A DNA stretch of 25,378 nt from positions 1 to 25,378 of the forward strand of contig QFBU01000018.1 of NCBI GenBank assembly GCA_003265975.1, written 5' to 3'. The stretch comes from Candidatus Marinamargulisbacteria bacterium SCGC AAA071-K20. GTDB taxonomy: Bacteria > Margulisbacteria > Marinamargulisbacteria > GCA-2716485 > AAA071-K20. The position numbers and the translations under genes are program-made. The notes beneath the pieces were generated by a model. The model saw only the letters and a program-made list of their open reading frames with translations, was not told the DNA's origin and did not search any database. Positions 7,903-15,437 of this stretch are shown here, in pieces; position 1 is the first letter of the stretch; the number at the start of each line of letters is the position of its first letter.

Positions 7903-8866
7903 AAGGAGTAAAACGAGCTAGTTCTAAACTTAATCCAAGAACTATGAGTGAGCAAGGAATAATGGTTTTGCTAAGTTTGAAGAAAAGTAATTTAGAGTCA
8001 TTATTTTTAACGTGATCCGGCTCATCAAACAAACTTATACACATCACCACTATTAATATATTAAAAAAACCATAATTCCCCGTCCAAAATACGCATTCCA
8101 TTAGTATTGTAAATAAAATGGCGGCAGTTAACCTGCCCTTTCTACCAAAGAATATTAAAAAAGGAACTACAGCTTCTATTAAAAGCATCACTATTACAGA
8201 ACCTTTATGTATCCAATGAGGTAGCTTTTCTACGTAAAAGGCTAATATGTGTGGAAGTGGCTGAGTCCAGTAATGGTAGTCTAGTGCCGTAAAGTTCTGC
8301 CAGTTAAGGTCATTACTTCCCCACTTTACTAAGGCTGAACTAATCATCACCCTAAATAAAACAAGTCTTAAGGCCCATATAACTACTTTTGGTACCGTTC
8401 TATTAAAATCAAATTGACCTATCTTAATAGGCGCCATCAAAATAGCTATAAATCCTACTTCAATGAGTAAAATATCCCATTGAAAACTCAAAAAAGCCTG
8501 CCCCACGTTTACAACACTTAGGTATAAAACCCACAGTGATAAAAGCATATAAAACGGGGCTCTTCCTAGAAATAAAATGACACTACACACTAGCCCAAAA
8601 ACTAAACACAGCTTAATAAAAACATCCCCGCTATAGACATAAAACAATGTGGGTACTTTTGAAATGTAATCATCACCTAAGATGGATATTAAATAGCTAA
8701 TATAACTTGAAATTGGAAGAATACCCTTTGAGGAAAATAGGCCATCAAACTGAGATAACAAGGAAAGTAATGCCATGAAATAAACGATGGCAAGCCCCTT
8801 AAATAGTAATGACCTTATTGGAGAATTGTCGATTTTTTTAAAAAATTTGAAGTTCGGGATGATCAT
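7901..8866 (-). CDS. lipase maturation factor family membrane protein, N-terminal part (frameshifted gene)
   Basis: A 321-residue polytopic membrane segment of the LMF1 family. It has many hydrophobic helices and the family motifs SFQWDILLIEVGF, FRVMISSALVKWGS, ALDYHYWTQPLPH and TGNYGFFN. In eukaryotes LMF1 helps fold lipases in the ER; the bacterial role is unknown. The frame ends at TGA 7901-7903, exactly where the C-terminal half continues in another frame. It overlaps the DUF1338 gene upstream by 29 nt, so it is co-transcribed with it. The product as read lacks the soluble C-terminal domain and is probably inactive unless the frameshift is an error. Confidence 0.85.
   Translation of the reverse strand: MIIPNFKFFKKIDNSPIRSLLFKGLAIVYFMALLSLLSQFDGLFSSKGILPISSYISYLISILGDDYISKVPTLFYVYSGDVFIKLCLVFGLVCSVILFLGRAPFYMLLSLWVLYLSVVNVGQAFLSFQWDILLIEVGFIAILMAPIKIGQFDFNRTVPKVVIWALRLVLFRVMISSALVKWGSNDLNWQNFTALDYHYWTQPLPHILAFYVEKLPHWIHKGSVIVMLLIEAVVPFLIFFGRKGRLTAAILFTILMECVFWTGNYGFFNILIVVMCISLFDEPDHVKNNDSKLLFFKLSKTIIPCSLIVLGLSLELARFTP
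7903..7951. repeat. 49-bp direct duplicate (copy 2, parental, inside the LMF gene)
   Basis: Identical to 7093-7141 over 49 bases, 810 bp apart. This copy is coding (minus strand) and its left end coincides with the frameshift that splits the lipase maturation factor gene. Confidence 0.9.
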
Positions 8867-9998
8867 GTTGATATCTGTCTAAAAATGACAATAATGACTC
8901 TTTAGATTTTTCAAAAGAGGATTTATTTGAGACAGCTGACTCATCTACATCTCTTAAATATGTACTTTCAAATATTTTATCAGCGTTACTTACTTCAAAG
9001 CCCTCTTTAAAATCTGCATCTGTAAAATTGTTAATACTATCCGTACTATTAACAATGTCATTAGCTACATTATCTAATAGGCCCCTGTAGGCAAACTCTA
9101 CATAAGAGCCAGGAACAATATTAATTCCATCAGAAAATTCACCCTCAATAAGTTGAGCTTTTGTTGAGCTCTGAAGTAAAAGTTGGTCGGGGCTAATATT
9201 TAACTCTTTGCCTTTGGGTGAATTCATTAACAAGCCATTGTCTTTTAAAAACTGATTGAAACTTATCATAATTTGTTTGTACCCGGCTCTAAGCTCAGAG
9301 TTTAATTTAGAAGTATCTTTACAAGTTTTATACGAATTTAAAATTATGTTTACTACTTTTTGATAGTCAAAAGTCTTGAGTTTATGGATTGATAATGTGA
9401 AGTGGTTTAAATAGTATTTATTAAAAAATACCCATCCTAAATATTCTGAAGAAGCAGATAGTATTTGGTAGTCTTTATATGTAGGTGTAGGCCATAAAGG
9501 CGTATGAAGATAGTCAATAACAGCTTTCGTATCATTGAAATCAACCTGGTCTATAAAGTCTTTTTTTTGCTCTAAATATGGGCCTACTGTGGAGGCTAGT
9601 TCAGGAAATTCTTCTAGCCGGCAACTACTTATAAATATTCTGGGCATGTCAGGATTTGGATGCTTTAACCAAACCGCTGTTAATTTTTTTGATTCAAAGT
9701 TAAATGGGAGTTTTTTCTCCTGATCTAGGAACTTTACTTTATAGTCATAAGGTAAAAAAACTTTTAGGAGTGAGTTTAATTCAAAGGCTCTAAAAGCAAT
9801 ATGGTCATTAAAAATAGTGTCTCCCCTACTTTTGATGAGCTGAAATATTTTTGCAGCATCCGGGACACGGTTGAAATACTTTTCTAAAAGCCCTACAAGA
9901 ACATCTACTAAAAGGTGGTCTGTTGTATTCGGGCGAATGGACATAGATTTTCTGAAAGTTTCTAGTACTGATTTACTATTTAAGTTAGATGAAGTCAT
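8838..9998 (-). CDS. DUF1338 family 2-oxoadipate dioxygenase/decarboxylase-like protein
   Basis: A 386-residue member of the DUF1338 family, whose characterised member HglS converts 2-oxoadipate to 2-hydroxyglutarate with Fe(II) and oxygen. Conserved parts: NDHIAFRAF with His66, LNHFTLSIHKL with candidate metal His residues, GSYVEFAYRG with the acidic ligand, and SNADKIFESTY near the C-terminus. It lies 21 nt downstream of pdxH and overlaps the lipase maturation factor gene. No other lysine-catabolism gene is present, so the physiological substrate here is open. No ribosome site is obvious before the ATG. Confidence 0.82.
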   Translation of the reverse strand: MTSSNLNSKSVLETFRKSMSIRPNTTDHLLVDVLVGLLEKYFNRVPDAAKIFQLIKSRGDTIFNDHIAFRAFELNSLLKVFLPYDYKVKFLDQEKKLPFNFESKKLTAVWLKHPNPDMPRIFISSCRLEEFPELASTVGPYLEQKKDFIDQVDFNDTKAVIDYLHTPLWPTPTYKDYQILSASSEYLGWVFFNKYYLNHFTLSIHKLKTFDYQKVVNIILNSYKTCKDTSKLNSELRAGYKQIMISFNQFLKDNGLLMNSPKGKELNISPDQLLLQSSTKAQLIEGEFSDGINIVPGSYVEFAYRGLLDNVANDIVNSTDSINNFTDADFKEGFEVSNADKIFESTYLRDVDESAVSNKSSFEKSKESLLSFLDRYQHDHPELQIF

Positions 9999-10019
9999 AA
10001 GATTAAGTCTAACACAATT

Positions 10020-10634
10020 TTAAGGGTAGAGGCGTTCGATTTTCCAGTCGTTATTTTCATTTTTGGTGTAGTTAAAACGATCATGAAGACGAAAGTCGCA
10101 GTCAGACCAAAATTCAATTCTTTTTGGTTTTATTTTGAATCCTACCCAATACTCAGGACGTGTAATTTCTTCGTCACTTAACATTTTTTCTTGGTAAAAA
10201 TCTTCAATTAGAATGAGTTTACTTTTTAGTGATTGGCTTTGTTTTGATACCCTTGCCCCTATTTGACTGAGTCGAGGTCGAGAATGAAAGTATTCGTCTG
10301 AAGCTTCTTTACTGACCTCTTCAACATCTCCTTGAATGCGAACTTGTCTTAAAAGATCTTTCCAATGAAATGTTAATGACGCCTTGGGGTTAGCTGTTAA
10401 GGCTTTCCCTTTTTGAGACTCTTTGTTGGTAAAAAATATAAAACCATCTTCATCTACTGCTTTTAATAGCATTATTCGTCCTTGGGGATAGCCTTGGGTA
10501 TCTACTGTCGAAAGACAACAAGACTCAGGGAGAATAATTGATTTTTTGGCTTTGGCTTCAGCTAACCATTCATTAAATTGTTGGATGGGGTTGGGATGAA
10601 GATCTAAGCGTTTTAGTTTAATAAGCGATAACAT
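10020..10634 (-). CDS. pdxH: pyridoxine/pyridoxamine 5'-phosphate oxidase
   Basis: FMN-dependent oxidation of pyridoxine or pyridoxamine phosphate to pyridoxal phosphate, the last step of vitamin B6 synthesis and salvage. Visible: the N-terminal segment LKRLDLHPNPIQQFNEW, GRIMLLKAVDEDGFIFFTN, the substrate motif YFHSRPRLSQIGARVSKQS, and the C-terminal IEFWSDCDFRLHDRFNY and RLYP. The frame is open to a TTG at 10694, but a perfect -10 (TATAAT, 10678-10683) lies between, with a weak TTTAGC at 18 bp before it. I therefore place the start at ATG 10634, giving 204 residues, close to family length. It heads a short operon with the DUF1338 and LMF genes and diverges from birA. Confidence 0.93.
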   Translation of the reverse strand: MLSLIKLKRLDLHPNPIQQFNEWLAEAKAKKSIILPESCCLSTVDTQGYPQGRIMLLKAVDEDGFIFFTNKESQKGKALTANPKASLTFHWKDLLRQVRIQGDVEEVSKEASDEYFHSRPRLSQIGARVSKQSQSLKSKLILIEDFYQEKMLSDEEITRPEYWVGFKIKPKRIEFWSDCDFRLHDRFNYTKNENNDWKIERLYP

Positions 10635-10719
10635 GTTATCTATTTTAGAACTAAAAGTGATTTGAGAACAGTTAAGAATTATAGCTTTAATCAAATTTTA
10701 AGCTAAAGACAAATCAAGC

Positions 10720-10747
10720 TTGTAAAATTTTTATATAACTTTATAAT
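10720..10747 (+). promoter_or_regulatory. candidate sigma-70 promoter of birA
   Basis: TTGTAA (10720-10725), a 16-bp spacer, and a perfect TATAAT (10742-10747). The predicted transcript begins only about ten bases before the birA ATG, and no ribosome site is visible, suggesting a very short leader. A second TATAAT lies at 10754-10759. Confidence 0.45.
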
Positions 10748-10763
10748 AAATTTTATAATAATC

Positions 10764-11306
10764 ATGAAATATCTTACTGTGAAAAATACTACGTCCACTA
10801 TGGATACTGCTTTAACATTACTTAAAAAAGAACCTACTCTTTTAGAAGAAGGATTTGTTGTTTTAGCTAACAAACAGACAAAAGGAAGAGGACAATACGG
10901 TAATTCCTGGCAGTCAGAATCCGAAGACGGATTGTACTACTCCTTTGTGATAAAGCCCCGTTCTTTCAATGTCAAAAACATTGATAAATACCAATTTTCA
11001 ATCGCGTCTTGTGTCAAAGACGTCATTAAAAAATTCTCCTCTATAGAAAGTGATATTAAGCTACCAAACGATGTCTTAATAGACGGTAAAAAAGTATCTG
11101 GCATATTACTTGAATCTGGCAGTAAAATGGGCTCAAAAACCATCGATTATTTAATTATTGGAGTAGGTTTAAACGTAAATCAAGAACACTTCCCGGTGTC
11201 TATTAAGAACTTAGCGACTTCTTTGTATCAGCATACACAAGAAAAATATGACAAATTAAAAATAGCAAAGGAATTAACAAAACAGTTAAAAACTAAATTT
11301 ATATAA
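10764..11306 (+). CDS. birA: biotin--[acetyl-CoA-carboxylase] ligase, short form
   Basis: Joins biotin through biotinyl-AMP to the carrier lysine of acetyl-CoA carboxylase. The ATP/biotin loop KGRGQYGNSW is at about 40-49, IKLPNDVLIDGKKVSGILLE near 98-117, and IGVGLNVN follows. There is no N-terminal DNA-binding domain, so it is not a repressor. At 180 residues it is clearly shorter than usual single-domain ligases (about 235-250): it stops in the helix KELTKQLKTKFI, before the small SH3-like C-terminal domain. I found no frame that restores that domain downstream. It may be truncated by the rearrangement that brought in the Tn3 remnant about 120 bp downstream, or be a naturally minimal form. 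Confidence 0.85.
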   Translation: MKYLTVKNTTSTMDTALTLLKKEPTLLEEGFVVLANKQTKGRGQYGNSWQSESEDGLYYSFVIKPRSFNVKNIDKYQFSIASCVKDVIKKFSSIESDIKLPNDVLIDGKKVSGILLESGSKMGSKTIDYLIIGVGLNVNQEHFPVSIKNLATSLYQHTQEKYDKLKIAKELTKQLKTKFI

Positions 11307-11320
11307 AAGAGTGAATATTA

Positions 11321-11446
11321 ATGCTTAATAAAATTATTGCAGCAATGGAAAAAGGGCTAAAAGAAACGAGAAGGTTTGTAGGTAGAACACATGGTTTTCT
11401 TTCAGACATAGCGGTCCAATTACGGGGTAATCTGAGATACGTTTAA
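11321..11446 (+). CDS. small reading frame interrupted by a Tn3-type end
   Basis: A 41-codon frame starting MLNKIIAAMEKGLKETRRFV, 14 bases after birA, basic and amphipathic at its start. Its last eight codons lie within the Tn3-like terminal repeat that begins GGGG at 11424. So the first 34 codons probably belong to an older gene cut off by the transposon. No known family recognised. The ribosome site is weak. Confidence 0.35.
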   Translation: MLNKIIAAMEKGLKETRRFVGRTHGFLSDIAVQLRGNLRYV

Positions 11447-11461
11447 AAATAGGACATTAGC
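11424..11461 (+). repeat. terminal inverted repeat end of a Tn3-family element
   Basis: GGGGTAATCTGAGATACG starts here and runs inward to the end of the transposase remnant. Tn3-family ends begin with GGGG and lie just beyond the 3' end of tnpA, as this does. I did not find the opposite end (the reverse complement, finishing in CCCC) anywhere up to 12394. The 38-bp length is assumed from the family. Confidence 0.55.
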
Positions 11462-11861
11462 TTATTTGTTCAAAAAGTTTTTGAAATTGAGTTAAATCGG
11501 GAGGCTTATTGTTTGTATTCACTATATAATCACCAAAGCGCCTAATTTGTGACGTCATATAAGGACTTAGAAGAGATAAGTCGTCCTTATTAATAGTCAT
11601 ACCTTCACTCTCAAGCTCTTGAATAATAGCGGACATATCAACCACATTTTGAAGCATGACAATATTGGCAATAAGACTATTATATTTGATAGCTTTTTCC
11701 TGCTCATCAAAATAGTTAGATGAAATAACACCTAAAGATCCAAAGAAAAACCACTTACAAAAGGCATGAAAAGACTCAACGTTGGTTGTGCTAGATAAGA
11801 TACTTTGTCTCTTTATTAGTGTCTGGAATATATCGTAAAAGAAATATTGTTCTGATTGCAT
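11457..11861 (-). pseudogene. Tn3-family transposase, C-terminal remnant
   Basis: 134 codons matching only the C-terminal end of Tn3-type DDE transposases, which are normally about 950-1000 residues. Recognisable: a helix like NVESFHAFCKWFFFG in place of the usual GESLHALRR...FF, then KYNSLIANIVMLQNVVDMSA for the NCLNLV..AVVVWNT region, then LSLLSPYMTSQIRRFGDY for LSP....HIN..GRY. The upstream part is missing: the frame is closed by a stop just before its first ATG. It cannot transpose. It ends beside the putative terminal repeat, confirming the element's orientation. Confidence 0.82.
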
Positions 11862-11863
11862 AG

Positions 11864-12028
11864 GTTACTGCGACTGCGAGTAATATAAACGTCAGAATTG
11901 TGACTATAAAAAAGAAATCAGCTACCGTGATAGCCGCTAATAAACCCATTGAAGACGCACCTGTTTTTTATGTAAATATGGGTGAAGAGTTTTTTAGTTT
12001 TCTTGAATATATTCAAGTAACTGTATAG
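11864..12028 (+). pseudogene. open fragment of an unrecognised gene beside the transposon remnant
   Basis: A frame open from the stop at 11861-11863 to TAG 12026-12028. It contains the coding-like stretch KKKSATVIAANKPIEDAPVF then YVNMGEEFFSFLEYIQ. It has no ATG start or ribosome site; the nearest start is GTG 11900. It may be a C-terminal gene scrap left by the same rearrangement, or chance. No family recognised. Confidence 0.25.
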
Positions 12029-12324
12029 AACAGCTTCGCCTCCTGGACCTAGTTTATGAAGACTTGTTTCCTTAGATATTAGGAGCGCAAGCGTGAACTA
12101 CTGAATATTATTCTTGCTGCAGTAACTAACATAATTATATATCGTAGAATTTAAGATAAAAATTTCAATAAATCAATTTATCAATAAACAAATCATTTTT
12201 CAGCTTATCCCTACTTCAATCCATTTTATTGCATTTTAAGCACATCCTGCCTCTCATTTTCATAGATTTGAACATTTCACCCTAAGTTTTAATTCATTTT
12301 TTCATCATTTTTATTGATTTCACA
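12029..12324. other. intergenic leader region upstream of the glutamine synthetase gene
   Basis: I see no gene, RNA or repeat here. The first 90 bases are less AT-rich and may be rearrangement debris; the rest is very AT-rich. I looked for a sigma-54 type site (TGGCAC-N5-TTGCA) and found none. Confidence 0.5.
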
Positions 12325-12353
12325 TTGACATCATCCTCTATTTTAGTTTTAAT
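12325..12353 (+). promoter_or_regulatory. strong sigma-70 promoter of glnN
   Basis: Perfect TTGACA (12325-12330), 17-bp spacer, TTTAAT (12348-12353). Transcription would begin near 12360, leaving a leader of about 35 bases with GGGAG before the glnN ATG. Confidence 0.65.
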
Positions 12354-12394
12354 TTATATATAAATGGCAATATATATTAAATTGGGAGTTAATT

Positions 12395-14500
12395 ATGGGT
12401 AAAATTGTAGAAAACTATGGCGAATTAGTATTTAACCGAAAAGAAATGAAGAAACGTTTAAGCGCGACTGTATTTGAAAAGTATATGAATACTATTCAAG
12501 AAGGCGAAGCTTTAGACCAAAGTATCGCCGAAGACATTGCAAGAGCAATGAAAGCATGGGCCATAGAAAAAGGTGCTACTCACTTTACTCATTGGTTTCA
12601 ACCACAACGTAACGGAACTGCCGAAAAACATGATGCCTTTTTAGACTACAATAAAAAAGGTGAAATAATTGAAAAATTTTCTACTCAACAACTGATCCAA
12701 TCAGAACCAGACGCTTCTTCGTTTCCTTCTGGTGGAATTCGATCTACTTTTGAAGCTAGAGGATATACCGCTTGGGATCCAAGTTCTCCAGCTTTTTTAA
12801 GAGAGTCTCCCCATGGAAATAGCTTAGTTATTCCTTCAATTTATTTATCGTGGACAGGTGAGTCTCTAGGAATGAAGACTCCCCTACTTCGCTCTATTGA
12901 TGTATTAAATAAATATGTAATCAAACTTCAACGCTTATTGGGTAACCGTTTAGCAAAACGCATTACTGTATTTTCTGGAATGGAACAAGAATACTTTTTA
13001 ATTCCTTTAAGCTTAGCCGAAGCAAGACCTGACCTTATGATTTGTGGACGAACCGTTTTTGGTGCACCACCTGCAAAAGGGCAAACAATGGACGACCATT
13101 ATTTTGGATCTATTACACCAAGAGTGATGGAATTCATGGGTGCTTTAGAGATGGAATTGTATAGATTTGGTATACCGGCAAAAACTAAACATAACGAAGT
13201 TGCGCCTAACCAATTTGAGCTAGCTCCTTTATATGAAGATGTTAATTTAGCCATAGACCATAATTTACTAACCATGGACATTATGAAACGAGTAGCAGCC
13301 GACCACGACTTTGCGCTTCTGTGTCATGAAAAACCTTTTGCTCGTCTAAACGGATCTGGAAAACATATGAACTGGTCAATTGGAGACAATACCGGAACAA
13401 ATTATTTAGAGCCTTCAAAGTCGCCACTTAAAAACATTAGCTTTTTAATGACATTAGGCGCCGTACTTCTAGGAGTAAAGGACTATTCAGGACTTTTAAG
13501 AGGATCCATTGCTGATGCTGGAAACGAACATAGATTAGGCTCACATGAAGCACCTCCTGCAATTTTGTCAGTTTACTTAGGTGATTATTTAGCCGCAATT
13601 CTAGATGATATTGAAGGACTCAAAAAATTATCTGAAAAGAAAATTAATGAGATTAACCTTGGCTTAAATAACATGCCAAAAGTAGCTAAAGATATTTCTG
13701 ATAGAAACAGAACCTCGCCAATTGCTTTTACTGGAAATAAATTTGAGTTTAGAGCGGTGGGGTCTTCGGCAAATGGGTCTCGATCAGCCAAGGCGATGAA
13801 TATGATTTGTGCTTATGGTTACAAGACTATTATTGAAAGACTAGAGAAGATGAAAGGTAAAGACGTTAAAGCCAATTGCATCTTACTTCTTAAAGATATT
13901 TTAAAAGAAACTAAAGCCGTTAGATTTGAAGGTAATGGCTATGCAGGTGACTGGGTAAATGTCGCTAAAAAACGTGGTTTATATATCGCTGACAACACGG
14001 CTGACGCACTTAAGTATTTTCAGTCTAAAGAAAGCGTTGAGTTATTTGAGACTTTAGGAGTACTTACTAAACGAGAAGTGGAGTCTAGAGCTGAAATTAA
14101 GTTAGAAAACTATGCAAATACTAAGTCAATTGAATTAAAGGTTGCACTTGATATGGTCAAAACATATATTTTACCAGCAATGACCAAGCAAATGATTCAG
14201 CTTGGAGAAGCATTAAGTAGTTGTAAGTTGGCTGGAGTTAATTCTAAAACATTAATAGACGACATTAAACTGATTGAAAAATTATATACGTCTATAAAAG
14301 ACCAATCAGCCACATTAGCTATCCAACTAGAAAAAATGGATGCTAATGAGGACGCCTATAAACGTGCTCATGCTTTAGCAACAAAAGGGACCTCCCTTTA
14401 CAACTCATTGAGAAACGCGGTTGATACTGCCGAAGAAAATGTAGATGTTGAGTACTGGTCTCTTCCTCGTTACGACGAGCTACTACTAGGAATTTCGTAA
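12395..14500 (+). CDS. glnN: glutamine synthetase type III
   Basis: ATP-dependent amidation of glutamate with ammonia, the main entry of ammonium. The 701-residue length is that of GSIII, not the roughly 450-470 of type I. Seen: N-terminal GSIII region with HWFQPQRNGTAEKHDAF near 66-82, the catalytic Glu segment FSGMEQEYFLI, KHNEVAPNQFELAPLYED, HEKPFARLNGSGKHMNWS, and NRTSPIAFTGNKFEFRAVGS. No adenylylation Tyr motif of type I enzymes is seen. GGGAG precedes the ATG at good spacing. No PII gene, other nitrogen gene or NtrC-type site is near, so regulation is unclear. A VOC gene follows after six bases. Confidence 0.96.
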   Translation: MGKIVENYGELVFNRKEMKKRLSATVFEKYMNTIQEGEALDQSIAEDIARAMKAWAIEKGATHFTHWFQPQRNGTAEKHDAFLDYNKKGEIIEKFSTQQLIQSEPDASSFPSGGIRSTFEARGYTAWDPSSPAFLRESPHGNSLVIPSIYLSWTGESLGMKTPLLRSIDVLNKYVIKLQRLLGNRLAKRITVFSGMEQEYFLIPLSLAEARPDLMICGRTVFGAPPAKGQTMDDHYFGSITPRVMEFMGALEMELYRFGIPAKTKHNEVAPNQFELAPLYEDVNLAIDHNLLTMDIMKRVAADHDFALLCHEKPFARLNGSGKHMNWSIGDNTGTNYLEPSKSPLKNISFLMTLGAVLLGVKDYSGLLRGSIADAGNEHRLGSHEAPPAILSVYLGDYLAAILDDIEGLKKLSEKKINEINLGLNNMPKVAKDISDRNRTSPIAFTGNKFEFRAVGSSANGSRSAKAMNMICAYGYKTIIERLEKMKGKDVKANCILLLKDILKETKAVRFEGNGYAGDWVNVAKKRGLYIADNTADALKYFQSKESVELFETLGVLTKREVESRAEIKLENYANTKSIELKVALDMVKTYILPAMTKQMIQLGEALSSCKLAGVNSKTLIDDIKLIEKLYTSIKDQSATLAIQLEKMDANEDAYKRAHALATKGTSLYNSLRNAVDTAEENVDVEYWSLPRYDELLLGIS

Positions 14501-14506
14501 AATACA

Positions 14507-14953
14507 ATGTCAGAACTACGCCCTCTTCATCTAGCGTTCCCAGTAGACGATATTTCGTCTATTAGGAATTTCTACGGTGACATACTGGGGTGTAGTTTTG
14601 GCAGATTCACCGACTACTGGATTGATATTAACTTCTTTGGTCATCAGTTAGTGTTTCACCAAGTTCCTGGATATAATACACCTAGAGAACACAACCCTGT
14701 AGACTCTAAAAAGGTCCCCGTGCCTCATTTTGGAATAGTTATGACTGTGGATCAATGGAAAACCCTAGAACAACGTTTAAAAGGATTTAAAGCCTCTTTT
14801 ATAATTGAACCCTATTGTCGATTTAAAGACACTGACGGTGAACAACATACTATGTTTTTTGAAGATCCAAATGGATACTGTCTAGAGTTTAAGGCTTTTG
14901 TAAATGACGCTATGCTTTTTTCTCAAAAAGAAGAACCCGTTAACTATAAATAA
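14507..14953 (+). CDS. VOC (glyoxalase/dioxygenase fold) family protein
   Basis: A 148-residue vicinal oxygen chelate protein with two beta-alpha-beta-beta-beta halves. Candidate metal ligands: His8 in LHLAFPVDD, a His in PHFGIVM in the second half, and Glu in GYCLEFKAF; FFEDPNGYCLEFK is the family's typical ending. It starts six bases after glnN with no own ribosome site close by, so it is probably translated from the same message. Similar proteins are annotated as glyoxalase or dioxygenase; the substrate cannot be told. Confidence 0.85.
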   Translation: MSELRPLHLAFPVDDISSIRNFYGDILGCSFGRFTDYWIDINFFGHQLVFHQVPGYNTPREHNPVDSKKVPVPHFGIVMTVDQWKTLEQRLKGFKASFIIEPYCRFKDTDGEQHTMFFEDPNGYCLEFKAFVNDAMLFSQKEEPVNYK

Positions 14954-14970
14954 TAAGCTATACTATATCT

Positions 14971-15423
14971 ATGCATCGTTATTATTTATTTCTAGGGGTA
15001 ATTTTTAATATCATTTTTGCGGTGGTTCATCTTGCTACTATTTTTATTGGTACCCCAGCTTATGATTTTCTTGATGCGCCCCAGTTTGGCAAAATGGCAG
15101 CAAATGGCTCAATTATTCCTGCAATTACCACTTTATTTTTAGTTCTACTTTTCTCTCTTTTTGCCTGGTACGGGATTTCAACAGCTGGTATTGGGAGAAA
15201 ACTTCCAGGTCGTTTTGTTATTCTTAGCCTCATTGGATGGATCTATGCACTTAGGGGTTCTGCTTTTGTAATATTTATATACTTTTATTTCACAGACTCA
15301 ATCTACAATAACCCAAAAGAAATTGTGTTTAGTTTGATATCTCTTTTAGCGGGCGCTTATTACCTTAAAGGTAGACATTACCTAATGTTTGAAGACCTAG
15401 ACAAAATAACTGCAAAAAGATAA
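14971..15423 (+). CDS. four-helix membrane protein of unknown function
   Basis: 150 residues with four hydrophobic segments (about 5-26, 48-68, 80-107 and 115-133) and short charged loops, for example GIGRKLPGR between helices 2 and 3. Two patches, HLATIFIGTPAYDFL and GWIYALRGSAFV, look conserved-like. It is 17 bases after the VOC gene and probably the last gene of the glnN transcript; icd faces it 14 bases later. I recognise it only as a conserved hypothetical membrane protein. Confidence 0.75.
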   Translation: MHRYYLFLGVIFNIIFAVVHLATIFIGTPAYDFLDAPQFGKMAANGSIIPAITTLFLVLLFSLFAWYGISTAGIGRKLPGRFVILSLIGWIYALRGSAFVIFIYFYFTDSIYNNPKEIVFSLISLLAGAYYLKGRHYLMFEDLDKITAKR

Positions 15424-15437
15424 AAGCTACTAGCGTC

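Noticed and set aside
7895..7910. Programmed ribosomal frameshift in the lipase maturation factor gene
   Set aside because: The site has no slippery heptamer of the usual type and no strong downstream structure by eye. Mutation or sequence error at a duplication edge is simpler.
12029..12394. Sigma-54/NtrC control of glnN
   Set aside because: No TGGCAC-N5-TTGCA element could be seen; a TTGACA/TTTAAT pair explains expression.
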